NCBI RefSeq assembly: GCF_000970345.1
Contig: NZ_LAQU01000032.1
Span: 1-47,720, forward strand
DNA from: Robbsia andropogonis
GTDB taxonomy: Bacteria; Pseudomonadota; Gammaproteobacteria; Burkholderiales; Burkholderiaceae
Direction: 5' to 3'
Length of the DNA: 47,720 nt
Below, piece after piece: positions 27,875 through 36,642 of the stretch. The notes beneath the pieces are model-generated. The model saw only the letters and a list, made by a program, of their open reading frames with translations, ran no database searches and was not told the origin of the DNA. The translations under genes and the position numbers were made by a program. Within the stretch, counting starts at the first letter, position 1. Every line of letters begins with the position of its first letter.

Positions 27875-29113
27875 ATGCAACTGCTCACAATCGGGATCAA
27901 CCATCATACGGCGCCGGTCGCTTTGCGCGAACGTGTGGCGTTCTCGATCGAGCAAATCAAGCCCGCATTGCAGACATTCAAATCGATCTGGCTGGGTCGT
28001 TCGACCGCAGGGCCGTTGGCGCTGTTCGCACAGCCGTCTGGCGGTGCCTTACCGGAAGCCGCCATCCTGTCGACGTGCAACCGCACGGAACTCTATTGTG
28101 CGACCGACAATCGTGCCGGCCAGGATCTGGCGGTGCAATGGCTCGCCGAATACCATAACGTCCCGGTCGAAGAGCTCGCGCCGCATGTCTATGCGCTGCC
28201 GCAGTCGGAAGCGGTCCGCCATACGTTTCGCGTCGCCAGCGGTCTCGATTCGATGGTGTTGGGAGAGACCCAGATCCTCGGGCAGCTGAAGGATGCGGTC
28301 CGTACGGCCGCAGAGGCCGGCGCGCTGGGCACCTATCTGAATCAATTGTTTCAACGCACGTTCTCGGTCGCAAAGGAAGTGCGTGGCCAGACGGAAATCG
28401 GGGCGCACTCGGTCTCGATGGCCGCCGCCGCCGTTCGGCTGGCCGAGCGGATCTTCGAACATATCCAGGACCAGCGGGTGCTGTTCATCGGTGCCGGCGA
28501 GATGATCGAATTGTGCGCGACCCATTTTGCCGCACGCGCGCCGCGCGAGATCGTCATCGCCAATCGGACAGCGGAACGCGGCGAGCGCCTGGCGGCGCGC
28601 TTCAACGGCCGATCGATCGGCCTGGCGGACCTCCCGACCCGGCTGCAAGACTTCGATATCGTCATCTCATGCACCGCCAGCACGTTACCGCTGATCGGCC
28701 TTGGCGCGGTCGAACGCGCCATCAAGGCGCGGCGACGCCGGCCGATCTTCATGGTCGATCTGGCCGTGCCGCGCGACATCGAACCCGAAGTCGGGCAGAT
28801 GGAAGACGTTTTCCTCTATACCGTCGACGATCTGGGCGACGTGGTCCGGCAAGGGAACGCCGCGCGGCAGGCCGCCGTCGCGGAGGCGGAAAAGATCATC
28901 GAGGCGCGCGTTGCGAATTTCATGCAATGGATCGAGACACGGTCGGTCGTGCCGGTGATTCGCTCGATCCACCAACAGGCCGACGCCATGCGCCGCGCGG
29001 AACTTGAACGTGCGCAAAAATTGCTGGCGCGTGGCGAAGACCCAATGACCGTGCTGGACGCCCTGTCGCATTCATTGACGAAAAATTCATGCATGGCCCG
29101 ACCCAGGCATTGA
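27875..29113 (+). CDS. hemA: glutamyl-tRNA reductase, C-terminus altered by a frameshift
   Basis: Reduces glutamyl-tRNA to glutamate-1-semialdehyde with NADPH, the committed step of tetrapyrrole synthesis. 412 residues in this frame. Catalytic Cys68 in [12 protein letters not shown], the substrate region [29 protein letters not shown]-binding [18 protein letters not shown] and [19 protein letters not shown] and the C-terminal dimerisation helices. The end derails at [12 protein letters not shown]: adding one A to the five-A run at 29081-29085 gives the family-like ending [20 protein letters not shown] and a stop at 29193 (about 438 residues). The loss removes about 25 residues of the dimerisation domain and might be tolerated, but hemA is normally essential, which supports a sequencing error. 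A perfect TATAAT lies upstream. Confidence 0.93.
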   Translation: MQLLTIGINHHTAPVALRERVAFSIEQIKPALQTFKSIWLGRSTAGPLALFAQPSGGALPEAAILSTCNRTELYCATDNRAGQDLAVQWLAEYHNVPVEELAPHVYALPQSEAVRHTFRVASGLDSMVLGETQILGQLKDAVRTAAEAGALGTYLNQLFQRTFSVAKEVRGQTEIGAHSVSMAAAAVRLAERIFEHIQDQRVLFIGAGEMIELCATHFAARAPREIVIANRTAERGERLAARFNGRSIGLADLPTRLQDFDIVISCTASTLPLIGLGAVERAIKARRRRPIFMVDLAVPRDIEPEVGQMEDVFLYTVDDLGDVVRQGNAARQAAVAEAEKIIEARVANFMQWIETRSVVPVIRSIHQQADAMRRAELERAQKLLARGEDPMTVLDALSHSLTKNSCMARPRH

Positions 29114-29350
29114 ACCAAGCCAATGCGTCGGATCGCGAGCATCTGGTGCAATTGCTACCGGATCTGTTCCGTCACGGCCCGCCCGAACGTTAGCGCCGCT
29201 ACCACGACTTACGATACGGCAACACGGCGCACCGGACAGCCTGGCAGCCCTTGTTGGAAGGCCACCGCAACATCAGTCTCACTTGCGTAATCGAGGTTTC
29301 AAAGGCACGTTCCCGCGCGCCGGCGCTCCTCGCCTCCCGTGTATGCCGGC

Positions 29351-29380
29351 CGCCCCCTGCCGCCCCCTGCCGCCCCCTGC
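29351..29380 (+). repeat. three tandem copies of a 10-base GC repeat before prfA
   Basis: Exact tandem repeat of CGCCCCCTGC, three copies with a partial fourth (CGCCC) in the hemA-prfA spacer, about 90 bases before the prfA start. No gene overlaps it. The copy number could vary by slippage. Confidence 0.85.
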
Positions 29381-29467
29381 CGCCCGGCGCATTACACCGA
29401 CCGGGCACCCTGAACGAACAGCGCCTGCTCCTTCCCCGCAGCAGACGCCACAGCAAGGTCCGCATCG

Positions 29468-30553
29468 ATGAAAGCAAGCATGCAAGGCAAGCTCGATCAA
29501 TTGGTCAGCCGCCTCGACGAATTGACGGTCATGCTAGGTAGCGAAGACATTGCGTCCGACATGAATCAATACCGTCGCCTGAGCCGCGAACACGCGGAGT
29601 TGACGCCAGTTGTCACGCAATATGGCCTATGGCGTAGTGCCGCCAGCGACGAGCGGGATGCACAGGAAATGATGTCGGATCCGTCGATGAAGGCCTTCGC
29701 CGAGGACGAAATGCATCAGGCACGCGACCGCATGGCGACGCTGGAGCGCGAGTTGCAGACGATGCTGCTGCCGAAAGACCCGAACGACGATCGCAATATC
29801 TTTCTCGAAATCCGCGCCGGCACCGGTGGTGACGAAAGCGCGCTGTTCGCGGGCGATTTGTTGCGCATGTACCTGCGCTATGCGGAACGCCAGGGCTGGC
29901 AGGTGGAGACGATGTCCGAAAACGCGTCGGACCTGGGTGGCTATCGAGAAGTCATTGTCCGCCTGGTCGGACAAGGTGCTTATTCGAAGCTGAAGTTCGA
30001 ATCCGGTGGCCATCGCGTCCAACGTGTCCCCGCGACCGAGTCACAAGGCCGCATCCATACGTCGGCCTGCACCGTTGCGATCATGCCGGAAGCGGACGAG
30101 GTTGCCGAAGTCACGCTGAATCCGGCGGAGCTGCGCATTGATACATTCCGTGCATCCGGTGCCGGAGGACAGCATATCAACAAGACCGATTCCGCGGTCC
30201 GCGTCACGCACCTACCAACCGGTATCGTCGTTGAATGCCAGGACGACCGCTCGCAGCACAAGAACAAGGATCGTGCATTGAAGGTCCTGGCCGCCCGAAT
30301 CAAGGACAAGCAGGATCAAGCCGCGCATGCGGCGGAGGCGGCCACACGGAAAAGCCTGATCGGCTCTGGCGACCGCTCCGAACGCATCCGGACCTATAAC
30401 TTCCCGCAAGGCCGGATGACCGATCACCGTATCAACCTCACCTTATACCGCCTCGATGCGATCATGGACGGCGATCTCGACGAAATGATCGGCGCCCTTG
30501 CATCCGAACACCAGGCGGAACAACTGGCCGCACTCGGCGAGGCGGACGCGTGA
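29468..30553 (+). CDS. prfA: peptide chain release factor 1
   Basis: Recognises UAA and UAG stop codons and triggers peptide release. 361 residues, the family length. The stop-codon tripeptide motif is Pro-Ala-Thr in [15 protein letters not shown] (near residue 188), and the catalytic GGQ is in [16 protein letters not shown] (near residue 235), the glutamine that PrmC methylates. The N-terminal helical domain covers residues 1-100. Two ATGs are possible (29468 and 29480); I keep the first. The stop codon overlaps the GTG start of prmC (GTGA), so both are made as a pair. Confidence 0.97.
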   Translation: MKASMQGKLDQLVSRLDELTVMLGSEDIASDMNQYRRLSREHAELTPVVTQYGLWRSAASDERDAQEMMSDPSMKAFAEDEMHQARDRMATLERELQTMLLPKDPNDDRNIFLEIRAGTGGDESALFAGDLLRMYLRYAERQGWQVETMSENASDLGGYREVIVRLVGQGAYSKLKFESGGHRVQRVPATESQGRIHTSACTVAIMPEADEVAEVTLNPAELRIDTFRASGAGGQHINKTDSAVRVTHLPTGIVVECQDDRSQHKNKDRALKVLAARIKDKQDQAAHAAEAATRKSLIGSGDRSERIRTYNFPQGRMTDHRINLTLYRLDAIMDGDLDEMIGALASEHQAEQLAALGEADA

Positions 30554-31662
30554 CGGGCAGCGGCAGCGGCAGCGGCAGCGGCAGCGGCAGCGGCAGCGGC
30601 AGCGGCAGCGGCAGCGGCAGCGGGCCAGACAAACATGCCGGTCTCGACGACGCAATACCTGAAAAGCGGGCCGATGCCGGGCCGGCTGGCGCCAGTGTCG
30701 CGCATGTGCTGCGTGCATCGGGCTTGGACAATGTGGATGCACGGGTGCTGTTATGTCATGCGCTGCGGTGGCCACGCGCCTTCCTGGTCACCCGTGCCGA
30801 CGAACGCCTCGACGTCACACAGCCCGATGCATTGCGTGCTTTCCAGGCACTGGCCGCGCGGCGACATGCCGGTGAACCAGTCGCCCAGTTGGTGGGTGCA
30901 CGGGAATTTTACGGACGTGATTTTCAGGTAACGCCCGACGTTCTTATTCCCCGCCCTGATACCGAGCTGCTGGTGGAGCAGGCATTGGCGGTCATCGACC
31001 GTCACCTGCGCCTCGGACGCGCCGACACCCGGCCTGTACGTGTCCTGGACTTGGGTACAGGTAGCGGTGCCATCGCCGTCACATTGGCGGCGGAACGGCC
31101 GACTGTCGAGGTGGTCGCGACGGATCGCAGCGCGGCCGCCTTGGCGATCGCCCGAGCAAACGCTGCCGCGTTGCTCGGGGAGCGCCGCCGCCAATCCATC
31201 CGTTTTATCGAGGGAGACTGGTTCGAAGCGTTGTCAGTGGCGGGGATCGATGCATCGTTCTTCGATGTCATCGTCAGCAACCCTCCTTACATACACCGCG
31301 ACGATGCGCATTTGTCGCAAGGTGACCTGCGTTTCGAACCACGTGGCGCGTTGACTGACGACGCGGACGGCCTGGGACCGTTGCGCATCCTGACGGCTCA
31401 AGCGATGCGCTGGTTGCGGCATGCCGATGGCACGCCGGTGACTGCCATGCCGGAACCGGTGCACGATGCGACGCCGCGATACCCAGCCACGTCGCGGTCG
31501 CAGATCGATCACGCCTGGCCAACCTTGCTAGTCGAACATGGCTACGACCAGGGTGAATCGGTGCGCGCGTTGTTCCGTGCGTCCGGGTGGCAAGACATCC
31601 GGACAACACAGGACCTGGGTGGTCAGGATCGGGTAACGTGTGGTCGTCCGCCTGGCGGATAA
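30550..31662 (+). CDS. prmC: peptide chain release factor N(5)-glutamine methyltransferase
   Basis: SAM-dependent enzyme that methylates the glutamine of the GGQ motif of release factors 1 and 2. 370 residues, against about 280-300 in typical homologues. The extra length is (a) an N-terminal Gly-Ser repeat of 11 units followed by a linker of about 25 residues, and (b) an insert of about 30 residues near [19 protein letters not shown] before LLVEHGYDQ. The SAM-binding motif I is [20 protein letters not shown] and the catalytic motif IV is [24 protein letters not shown] and GREFYG-like AREFYGRDF are also present. The GTG start at 30550 overlaps the prfA stop codon. The family-like part begins at [12 protein letters not shown], so a start downstream of the repeat cannot be excluded. 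Confidence 0.93.
   Translation: MTGSGSGSGSGSGSGSGSGSGSGSGPDKHAGLDDAIPEKRADAGPAGASVAHVLRASGLDNVDARVLLCHALRWPRAFLVTRADERLDVTQPDALRAFQALAARRHAGEPVAQLVGAREFYGRDFQVTPDVLIPRPDTELLVEQALAVIDRHLRLGRADTRPVRVLDLGTGSGAIAVTLAAERPTVEVVATDRSAAALAIARANAAALLGERRRQSIRFIEGDWFEALSVAGIDASFFDVIVSNPPYIHRDDAHLSQGDLRFEPRGALTDDADGLGPLRILTAQAMRWLRHADGTPVTAMPEPVHDATPRYPATSRSQIDHAWPTLLVEHGYDQGESVRALFRASGWQDIRTTQDLGGQDRVTCGRPPGG
30556..30621 (+). repeat. hexanucleotide microsatellite GGCAGC x 11 in prmC
   Basis: Eleven exact copies of GGCAGC (66 bases) directly after the second codon of prmC, encoding Gly-Ser x 11. Because the unit is six bases, slippage changes the tail length without shifting the frame. Confidence 0.97.
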
Positions 31663-31811
31663 TCCGGCGCATTCCCGCCTTCCCAACGGTGCCGATCCGC
31701 TAAGGCCCCTCGGAATCCGCTATCATTTGCCCAATAACGTGGCGCTTCGCCCGCTTCACCGTGGCGACGGCGAGCGCGCCGTCCCCTTTCTTGTTTTTCA
31801 GGTTTTTCGTC

Positions 31812-32123
31812 ATGGACACGCAAGCACGCATCCAACAACTGGTCGACGAGCACCCCGTGGTGCTCTTTATGAAAGGCACCGCGCAATTCCCGATGTGCGG
31901 GTTTTCTGGCCGCGCCGTGCAGATCCTGAAGGCCTGCGGTGTTGACAAGCCGTTCACCGTGAATGTGCTGGAAGACCCGGAAATCCGCCAGGGCATCAAG
32001 GAATTCTCTGCCTGGCCGACCATTCCACAGCTCTATGTCAAGGGCGAATTCATCGGTGGTTCGGACATCATGACCGAGATGTACCAGTCGGGTGAATTGC
32101 AGCAGGTCTTCACTGCCGCCTGA
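31812..32123 (+). CDS. grxD: monothiol glutaredoxin Grx4
   Basis: 103-residue monothiol glutaredoxin of the CGFS class, which carries and transfers [2Fe-2S] clusters with glutathione and BolA-type partners. Active-site CGFS at residues 29-32 ([14 protein letters not shown]), the cis-proline region [20 protein letters not shown] near residue 70, and [14 protein letters not shown] at the N-terminus. The ATG at 31812 gives the normal family start; the in-frame upstream extension is hydrophobic but unsupported. It follows prmC by 149 bases and ends at a strong terminator. Confidence 0.96.
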   Translation: MDTQARIQQLVDEHPVVLFMKGTAQFPMCGFSGRAVQILKACGVDKPFTVNVLEDPEIRQGIKEFSAWPTIPQLYVKGEFIGGSDIMTEMYQSGELQQVFTAA

Positions 32124-32143
32124 CCGTTCAAACAGTGTGTGGT

Positions 32144-32187
32144 AAGCCGCGCAGCGTCACCAAACGACGCTGCGCGGCTTTTATTTT
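32144..32187 (+). terminator. intrinsic terminator after grxD
   Basis: Perfect 15-base stem AAGCCGCGCAGCGTC (32144-32158) / GACGCTGCGCGGCTT (32166-32180), 7-base loop, followed by TTATTTT. Confidence 0.93.
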
Positions 32188-32323
32188 GCGCACGACAACC
32201 GGATCACGCCAAAAATACGCGGTGGAACCAAAAATTAACTATATGATTATTCATTATTTTTTGAATCGTTGTCGCGTAACGCACACGAAGGCATCTATCT
32301 GTGTATCATGTGTGTTGAGGGGG

Positions 32324-32352
32324 TTGACGATTGTCGGATTTAATCGTATAAA
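32324..32352 (+). promoter_or_regulatory. sigma70 promoter for cspA
   Basis: TTGACG (32324-32329), 17-base spacer, TATAAA (32347-32352): a near-consensus promoter with AT-rich sequence upstream (32220-32280) that could be an UP element. Start of transcription is expected near 32360, leaving a leader of about 138 bases before the cspA ATG, long as in cold-shock genes. Confidence 0.85.
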
Positions 32353-32497
32353 GAGTGAGCAAGATTTTCAAGCGTGAGCATTTGTCTGCACGTAGTTGCC
32401 TCAACACGGTACTTCTGTCGTCATTTCTACCTCCTTGATATCATGCACTCCGGGCGCTTTCGCCCACTTCAACACAAATAGTTAGGAAAGTACGTAA

Positions 32498-32701
32498 ATG
32501 GCAACTGGTACCGTCAAGTGGTTCAACGACGCTAAGGGCTTTGGTTTCATCACTCCGGATGGCGGCGGTGACGATCTTTTCGCCCACTTCTCGGAAATTC
32601 GTAGCGAAGGCTTCAAGTCGCTGCAAGAGAACCAAAAGGTCAGCTATGACGCAAAGCAAGGCCCGAAAGGCCTGCAAGCGTCGAACATCCAGCCGATCTA
32701 A
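32498..32701 (+). CDS. cspA: cold-shock protein CspA family
   Basis: 67-residue single-domain cold-shock protein, an OB-fold that binds single-stranded RNA and DNA and melts mRNA structure. RNP1 KGFGFI at residues 13-18 and RNP2-type LFAHFS at 27-32, with the conserved [11 protein letters not shown] start. The start has AGGAAA eight bases upstream. It is monocistronic: strong promoter and long leader on one side, two hairpins on the other. The leader holds the hairpin GGGCGCTTTCGCCC (32452-32465). Confidence 0.96.
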   Translation: MATGTVKWFNDAKGFGFITPDGGGDDLFAHFSEIRSEGFKSLQENQKVSYDAKQGPKGLQASNIQPI

Positions 32702-32726
32702 AGAAGCATTGGGTTTCGGCCCGATC

Positions 32727-32747
32727 ACCTTGGTAAACGACCAAGGT
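32727..32747 (+). terminator. hairpin after cspA
   Basis: Stem ACCTTGG (32727-32733) / CCAAGGT (32741-32747) followed by TTAG; weak T-tract. The stronger terminator is 60 bases on. Confidence 0.5.
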
Positions 32748-32804
32748 TTAGCTTAACGGATCACAAAATTCGGTAAGCACGGTGCCTTCGATGGCACGGT
32801 GAAC

Positions 32805-32835
32805 AAAAACCGCGCTCCCTGAGCGCGGTTTTTTT
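32805..32835 (+). terminator. strong intrinsic terminator after cspA
   Basis: Stem AAAAACCGCGCTC (32805-32817) / GAGCGCGGTTTTT (32821-32833), loop CCT, seven T (32829-32835). The matching A-run lets it work on the minus strand as well, for the convergent Hsp70-like gene ending at 32872. Confidence 0.93.
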
Positions 32836-32871
32836 ATGCCCACGCGCAACATGCGCGCAGGCATTGCCACA

Positions 32872-34152
32872 TCAGACAGCAAACATCCGCTGCGCATGAA
32901 TACCCAGGCCCTTGGCCACACTGGCAAGCGGATCGCCGCGCACGGCATGAGCATTGGGGAAGGCCGTCGCAATGGCATCGGCCAGGAACCGCAGCCCCGT
33001 CGACCCGCCAGTGAAGTAGACCGCCGCGACATCCGCCTCGCGCACACCGGCCTGCCGCGTGGTTTCCCGCGCCGCGGCGACGATGCGCGCCGCATCCTCG
33101 GCCGCCGCTCGCGCCATCACCGTTTCCGTAAAAGCCATGCTCAAGTCGGGTTCGACCAACGACATGTCTATCATCGTCTCGCCGCCGTTCGACACCGCGA
33201 TTTTTGCTTTTTCAGACAGTCCGATCAGCGCGTGACCCAATCGGTTGCGCAACACACGCGTCAACCGCGTTGGATGCGCCGGGTCGATAAACAAGTGCTT
33301 CATCTGATCGAATTCCGCCATCCGCTTTGGGCTGTAAAGCGCATTGACCAAATGCCATGTCGAGAGATCGAAGTAGATGCGGTTCGGCATCTCCCGGCCA
33401 GACGGGTCGAGTGCCTGGAAACCCAGTTCACGCATGACGCTGGCGAGTGCAACCCGCTTGTCGATATCGGTACCGGCAACGTGCACGCCAAAGTGACCCA
33501 GCACGTCGTCATGACGCGCTGCCTGCCGGACCCGGTCCGGCCCGACGCGTACCAGCGAAAAGTCGGACGTACCGCCGCCGATATCGACCACCAGCACCAC
33601 TTCTTCACGATCCAGTGTCGACTCGTAGTCGAACGCCGCGGCAATCGGCTCGTACTGGAAGACGATGTCACGCAACCCCACCGAGCGTGCCGCCGCTTCC
33701 AGTTGCGATTGCGCCGCCGCATCGGCTTTCGGGTCGTCATCGACGAAGAAGACCGGACGCCCCATGACCGCTTGCGTCACCGGGCCACCGGCCTCGCGCT
33801 GCGCCGTCTGCAGCAAATGTCGCAGGAAGAGTCCGATGATTTCGGTGAAAGGCATCGATGCGCCGTCGCCAATTTCGGTCGACGCGTCGGCGAGATGGGT
33901 GCCGAGGATGCTTTTCAATGACCGCATCAGGCGCCCGTCATAGCCATCGATGTACTCGGCGATTGCCTGGCGCCCAAAGACATGCCGATGCTCGTCGGTA
34001 TTGAAGAACACCGCCGTGGGCAGGGTCAGGTTGCCGCCTTCCAATGGAATCAGGCGAGGCGCCTCGAATGCGCCCCCGCTTGTGGCAGCGCCGGGCTTTG
34101 CCAGCGCCAACGCGGAATTGGACGTGCCGAAATCGATCGCGCAGTAAGTCAT
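32872..34152 (-). CDS. yegD: YegD-like Hsp70 family protein
   Basis: 426-residue actin-fold ATPase of the Hsp70 superfamily. Phosphate-1 loop CAIDFGTSNSALALA at the N-terminus, phosphate-2 loop VVLVVDIGGGTSDFSLV near residue 190, adenosine motif VYFTGGSTGLRFLADAI near residue 375, and EPIAAAFDYE in between. It lacks the substrate-binding beta domain and lid of DnaK, as YegD does. E. coli YegD is an uncharacterised chaperone-like protein. The ATG at 34152 gives MTYCAIDFGTSNS; an upstream in-frame start would add 18 residues unlike the family. Confidence 0.9.
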   Translation of the reverse strand: MTYCAIDFGTSNSALALAKPGAATSGGAFEAPRLIPLEGGNLTLPTAVFFNTDEHRHVFGRQAIAEYIDGYDGRLMRSLKSILGTHLADASTEIGDGASMPFTEIIGLFLRHLLQTAQREAGGPVTQAVMGRPVFFVDDDPKADAAAQSQLEAAARSVGLRDIVFQYEPIAAAFDYESTLDREEVVLVVDIGGGTSDFSLVRVGPDRVRQAARHDDVLGHFGVHVAGTDIDKRVALASVMRELGFQALDPSGREMPNRIYFDLSTWHLVNALYSPKRMAEFDQMKHLFIDPAHPTRLTRVLRNRLGHALIGLSEKAKIAVSNGGETMIDMSLVEPDLSMAFTETVMARAAAEDAARIVAAARETTRQAGVREADVAAVYFTGGSTGLRFLADAIATAFPNAHAVRGDPLASVAKGLGIHAQRMFAV

Positions 34153-34551
34153 GGTCGTCGTGTCCGCTACGCATGCACGCGGGAATCCTGGCCGAACATT
34201 CGGCAAGGACGACGCGCACGCAAGTCAATCTTGTTTTTTAGCACATCCTGATGCATTTGCGGCAATCGGACCGAACGAAGCGCTCATCGCGCCTACCTAC
34301 CCTGGCGAAGCGTGGTGTTCCTGACAACAAGATCGCGGAAATCCGGGCTCGCTTTCCGAATCCGACGGAGATCATGTGGAAAAAACGCGGCCCACCTGTG
34401 ATGGCGCAGCAATTGGCTTACCATCAATGAACGTCACGGACACGGCGATCTCCGGGGCGGAAAGAGCGCCACCGCGGCGCCCCAGGACCGTTGGCCCGAT
34501 CGCAGACCCCGGGGCGGGCGGCAACCGCCCCTATCCTTCCAGCGCACTGGC
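34153..34551. other. divergent spacer, Hsp70-like / MFS transporter
   Basis: About 400 bases with promoters for both divergent genes expected. I see a short inverted repeat GCCGAA/TTCGGC near 34189-34203 and a T6 run at 34233-34238 but no consensus promoter. A 79-codon plus-strand reading frame (34376-34615) looks like random GC-rich sequence and runs into the transporter gene. Confidence 0.35.
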
Positions 34552-36030
34552 ATGCCCGATCATCAGACATCCCCTCCCAACGCGGACGCGTCGCCCGCTC
34601 CAGACCGCTCGCTGATCGTGACAGACCTCCCGGCTCGCCTGGATCGACTGCCCTGGCGGCGCTTCCACACGCTGGTCGTGTTTTCCCTAGGGATCACCTG
34701 GCTGCTCGACGGCCTGGAAGTAACATTGGCAGGCGCGGTGGCGGGCGCGTTGAAATCGCCGGACTCGCTGCATTTCGATAATGCAGATATCGGGATTGCC
34801 AGCAGCGCGTACATCGCCGGGGCGGTGCTGGGGGCATTGGGCTTCGGCTGGCTTACCGATCGGCTCGGCAGGCGCAAGCTGTTTTTCATCACATTGCTGC
34901 TTTACGTGGCGGCCACGTTTGCCACGGCCTTCTCCTGGAGCCTGGCCAGCTTCGTCGTCTTCCGCTTCCTGACCGGGGCCGGCATCGGGGGAGAATATAC
35001 GGCGGTCAACTCGACGATCCAGGAACTGATGCCGGCCCGTGTGCGTGGCTGGACCGACCTTGTCATCAACGGCAGCTTCTGGCTTGGTGCCGGCCTGGGT
35101 GCCGCAGGTTCGATCGTGCTGCTCGATCCGGCGTGGCTGGCCGTCGACATCGGGTGGCGCGTGTGTTTCGGCATTGGCGCGCTGCTCGGATTGATCATTG
35201 TTTTCTTCCGGCGGCATTTGCCCGAGAGTCCACGCTGGCTACTGACCCATAACCGCGAAGCGGAGGCAAGCGAAATCGTCGCAGCGATCGAGGCCGACGT
35301 CGTCGGCGGTACGCCTCATGACAGCACGCCATTGCCGAAGATCAAGCTGCGCCGCCGCAGCCATGTCAGCCTCCGCGAAGTGGCGCAGGCGTTGTTCGTG
35401 CAGCACCGCCAGCGGGCCTGGGTCGGCCTGATGCTGATGTCGGCACAGGCGTTTTTCTATAACGCGATCTTTTTCACTTACGCGTTGGTGCTGACCGACT
35501 TCTACGGCGTTCCGGCCGCGCATGTCGGTTGGTTCCTGCTGCCGTTCGCGCTTGGCAATTTCGCCGGGCCGGTGCTGTTGGGCAGGCTGTTCGATGTCAT
35601 CGGTCGACGTCCGATGATCGCGTTTACCTATGCGATGTCCGGCATTCTGCTCACGGTATCCGGCTATCTGTTTTCGATAGGCGCTTTGGATGCACGCACG
35701 CAGACCATCGCCTGGACGATCATCTTTTTCTTCGCCTCGTCGGCCGCCAGTGCGGCCTACCTGACCGTCAGCGAGACGTTCCCACTGGAAATCCGTGCAC
35801 TGGCCATCGCATTTTTCTATGCGGTGGGCACCGGTGCAGGGGGGATTGCCGGACCCGCACTATTCGGCTGGCTGATCGACAGCCACCAACGGCTCAATGT
35901 ATTCGCCGGCTATGTGTTCGGCGCGGTCTGGATGATCGCCGCCGCCGCGGTCCATCTGCGTTGGGGCGTCGCCGCCGAGGGTAAGTCACTCGAAAGCATC
36001 GCCGCCCCCTTATCGACCCATGAAGACTGA
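34552..36030 (+). CDS. MFS transporter, sugar-porter/aromatic-acid type
   Basis: 492-residue transporter of the major facilitator superfamily with 12 predicted helices. Seen: the cytoplasmic loop motif GWLTDRLGRRKLFF after helix 2, GAGIGGEYTAVNSTIQELMPARVRG around helices 4-5, RHLPESPRWLLTHNR in the central loop, and the second-half loop GRLFDVIGRRPMIAFTY. These place it in the PF00083-type group, which takes up sugars, aromatic acids and other metabolites with protons; the substrate cannot be read. The ATG at 34552 has no clear ribosome-binding site. It is divergent from the Hsp70-like gene and upstream of the leuA leader region. Confidence 0.87.
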   Translation: MPDHQTSPPNADASPAPDRSLIVTDLPARLDRLPWRRFHTLVVFSLGITWLLDGLEVTLAGAVAGALKSPDSLHFDNADIGIASSAYIAGAVLGALGFGWLTDRLGRRKLFFITLLLYVAATFATAFSWSLASFVVFRFLTGAGIGGEYTAVNSTIQELMPARVRGWTDLVINGSFWLGAGLGAAGSIVLLDPAWLAVDIGWRVCFGIGALLGLIIVFFRRHLPESPRWLLTHNREAEASEIVAAIEADVVGGTPHDSTPLPKIKLRRRSHVSLREVAQALFVQHRQRAWVGLMLMSAQAFFYNAIFFTYALVLTDFYGVPAAHVGWFLLPFALGNFAGPVLLGRLFDVIGRRPMIAFTYAMSGILLTVSGYLFSIGALDARTQTIAWTIIFFFASSAASAAYLTVSETFPLEIRALAIAFFYAVGTGAGGIAGPALFGWLIDSHQRLNVFAGYVFGAVWMIAAAAVHLRWGVAAEGKSLESIAAPLSTHED

Positions 36031-36208
36031 CGACATTGACATGCCCATCCATGTACGCGGACGGTATCTGGCCTGCCCCGCCCCAATGGGCCATGCACGG
36101 GACCGGTGGCGGCCTAAAGCAGGCGGAACCTGCGGCAAGTAATCGATTGGCACTGGCTTCAACCGCGGACGATTCGTCGCAATTTTCATCGGAACGCGCA
36201 ATTTCTGC

Positions 36209-36238
36209 TTGACAAGCCCACCTCCCGTTGACGATACT
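36209..36238 (+). promoter_or_regulatory. promoter for the leu leader and leuA
   Basis: TTGACA (36209-36214) matches -35 exactly; 18 bases later lies GATACT (36233-36238), four of six matches to -10. Transcription would start about 36245, at or next to the leader ATG, so the leader peptide would have no 5' untranslated region. Confidence 0.55.
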
Positions 36239-36244
36239 TTACGC

Positions 36245-36325
36245 ATGTCTGCATTCAAGACCCCCCTTCTTTCCGCACTACTACTAGCCCGACTAGATCG
36301 GCTAGGCCTACTAGCGCGCATCTAA
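36245..36325 (+). CDS. leuL: leucine-rich leader peptide of leuA (leuL-like)
   Basis: 26-codon ORF with nine leucines, seven of them CTA and two CTT. The leucine block is SALLLARLDRLGLL; CTA triplets at codons 12-14, 17, 20 and 22-23. CTA is rare in the surrounding genes, so leucine starvation would stall ribosomes here. Downstream sequence (36330-36642) lies before leuA, the first enzyme of leucine synthesis, the standard place for a leu attenuator. No Shine-Dalgarno sequence precedes the ATG, but the predicted start of transcription lies at the ATG, so leaderless translation is possible. Too short for standard gene callers. Confidence 0.7.
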   Translation: MSAFKTPLLSALLLARLDRLGLLARI

Positions 36326-36411
36326 AGTCCGGCCAGTCGACCCTCGCAGTACCAGATCGACGCCCCAGATTTCACGACTTTAGCTGCGCCGACGCCCGCC
36401 CCTCGGTTTTT
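36316..36411 (+). promoter_or_regulatory. leu attenuator candidate: long-range stem plus T-run
   Basis: GCGCATCTAAAGTC (36316-36329), which contains the last codons and the TAA of the leader, is complementary at 13 of 14 positions to GACTTTAGCTGCGC (36376-36389). Downstream is a short GCCGA/TCGGT stem (36388-36392 / 36403-36407) and five T (36407-36411). A ribosome stalled at the early CTA block would leave the long stem free to form; a ribosome at the stop codon would block it. The terminator stem is weak, so the exact switch is uncertain. Confidence 0.5.
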
Positions 36412-36642
36412 GTAGCATCGCTTTCCCTCCCATCGTAGTAAAGCCGTACGGTTTCAGCAGTCAGCGTTGTCTTGGCGCATCTGGTGCATGCATAACGGTA
36501 GCGAATAACAGCGACCGCACGCCCCACCCGGTGACCTGCCAAGGAGCGAGGACAGATCGAGATGATCTGAAACCATGTGGGCCGGGGATGGCAAACAGAA
36601 TTCACGAACCTTTCAGAACACGTCTTTGCGAGCGAACCGATC

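Noticed and set aside
29075-29090. Programmed -1 frameshift in hemA
   Set aside because: A five-A run is not a proper X XXY YYZ heptamer, no stimulatory stem was seen, and the same defect class occurs in two other genes.
30424-30775. Poly-Ala or Arg-Cys frames on the minus strand at the prmC repeat
   Set aside because: They arise only from reading the GGCAGC repeat backwards.
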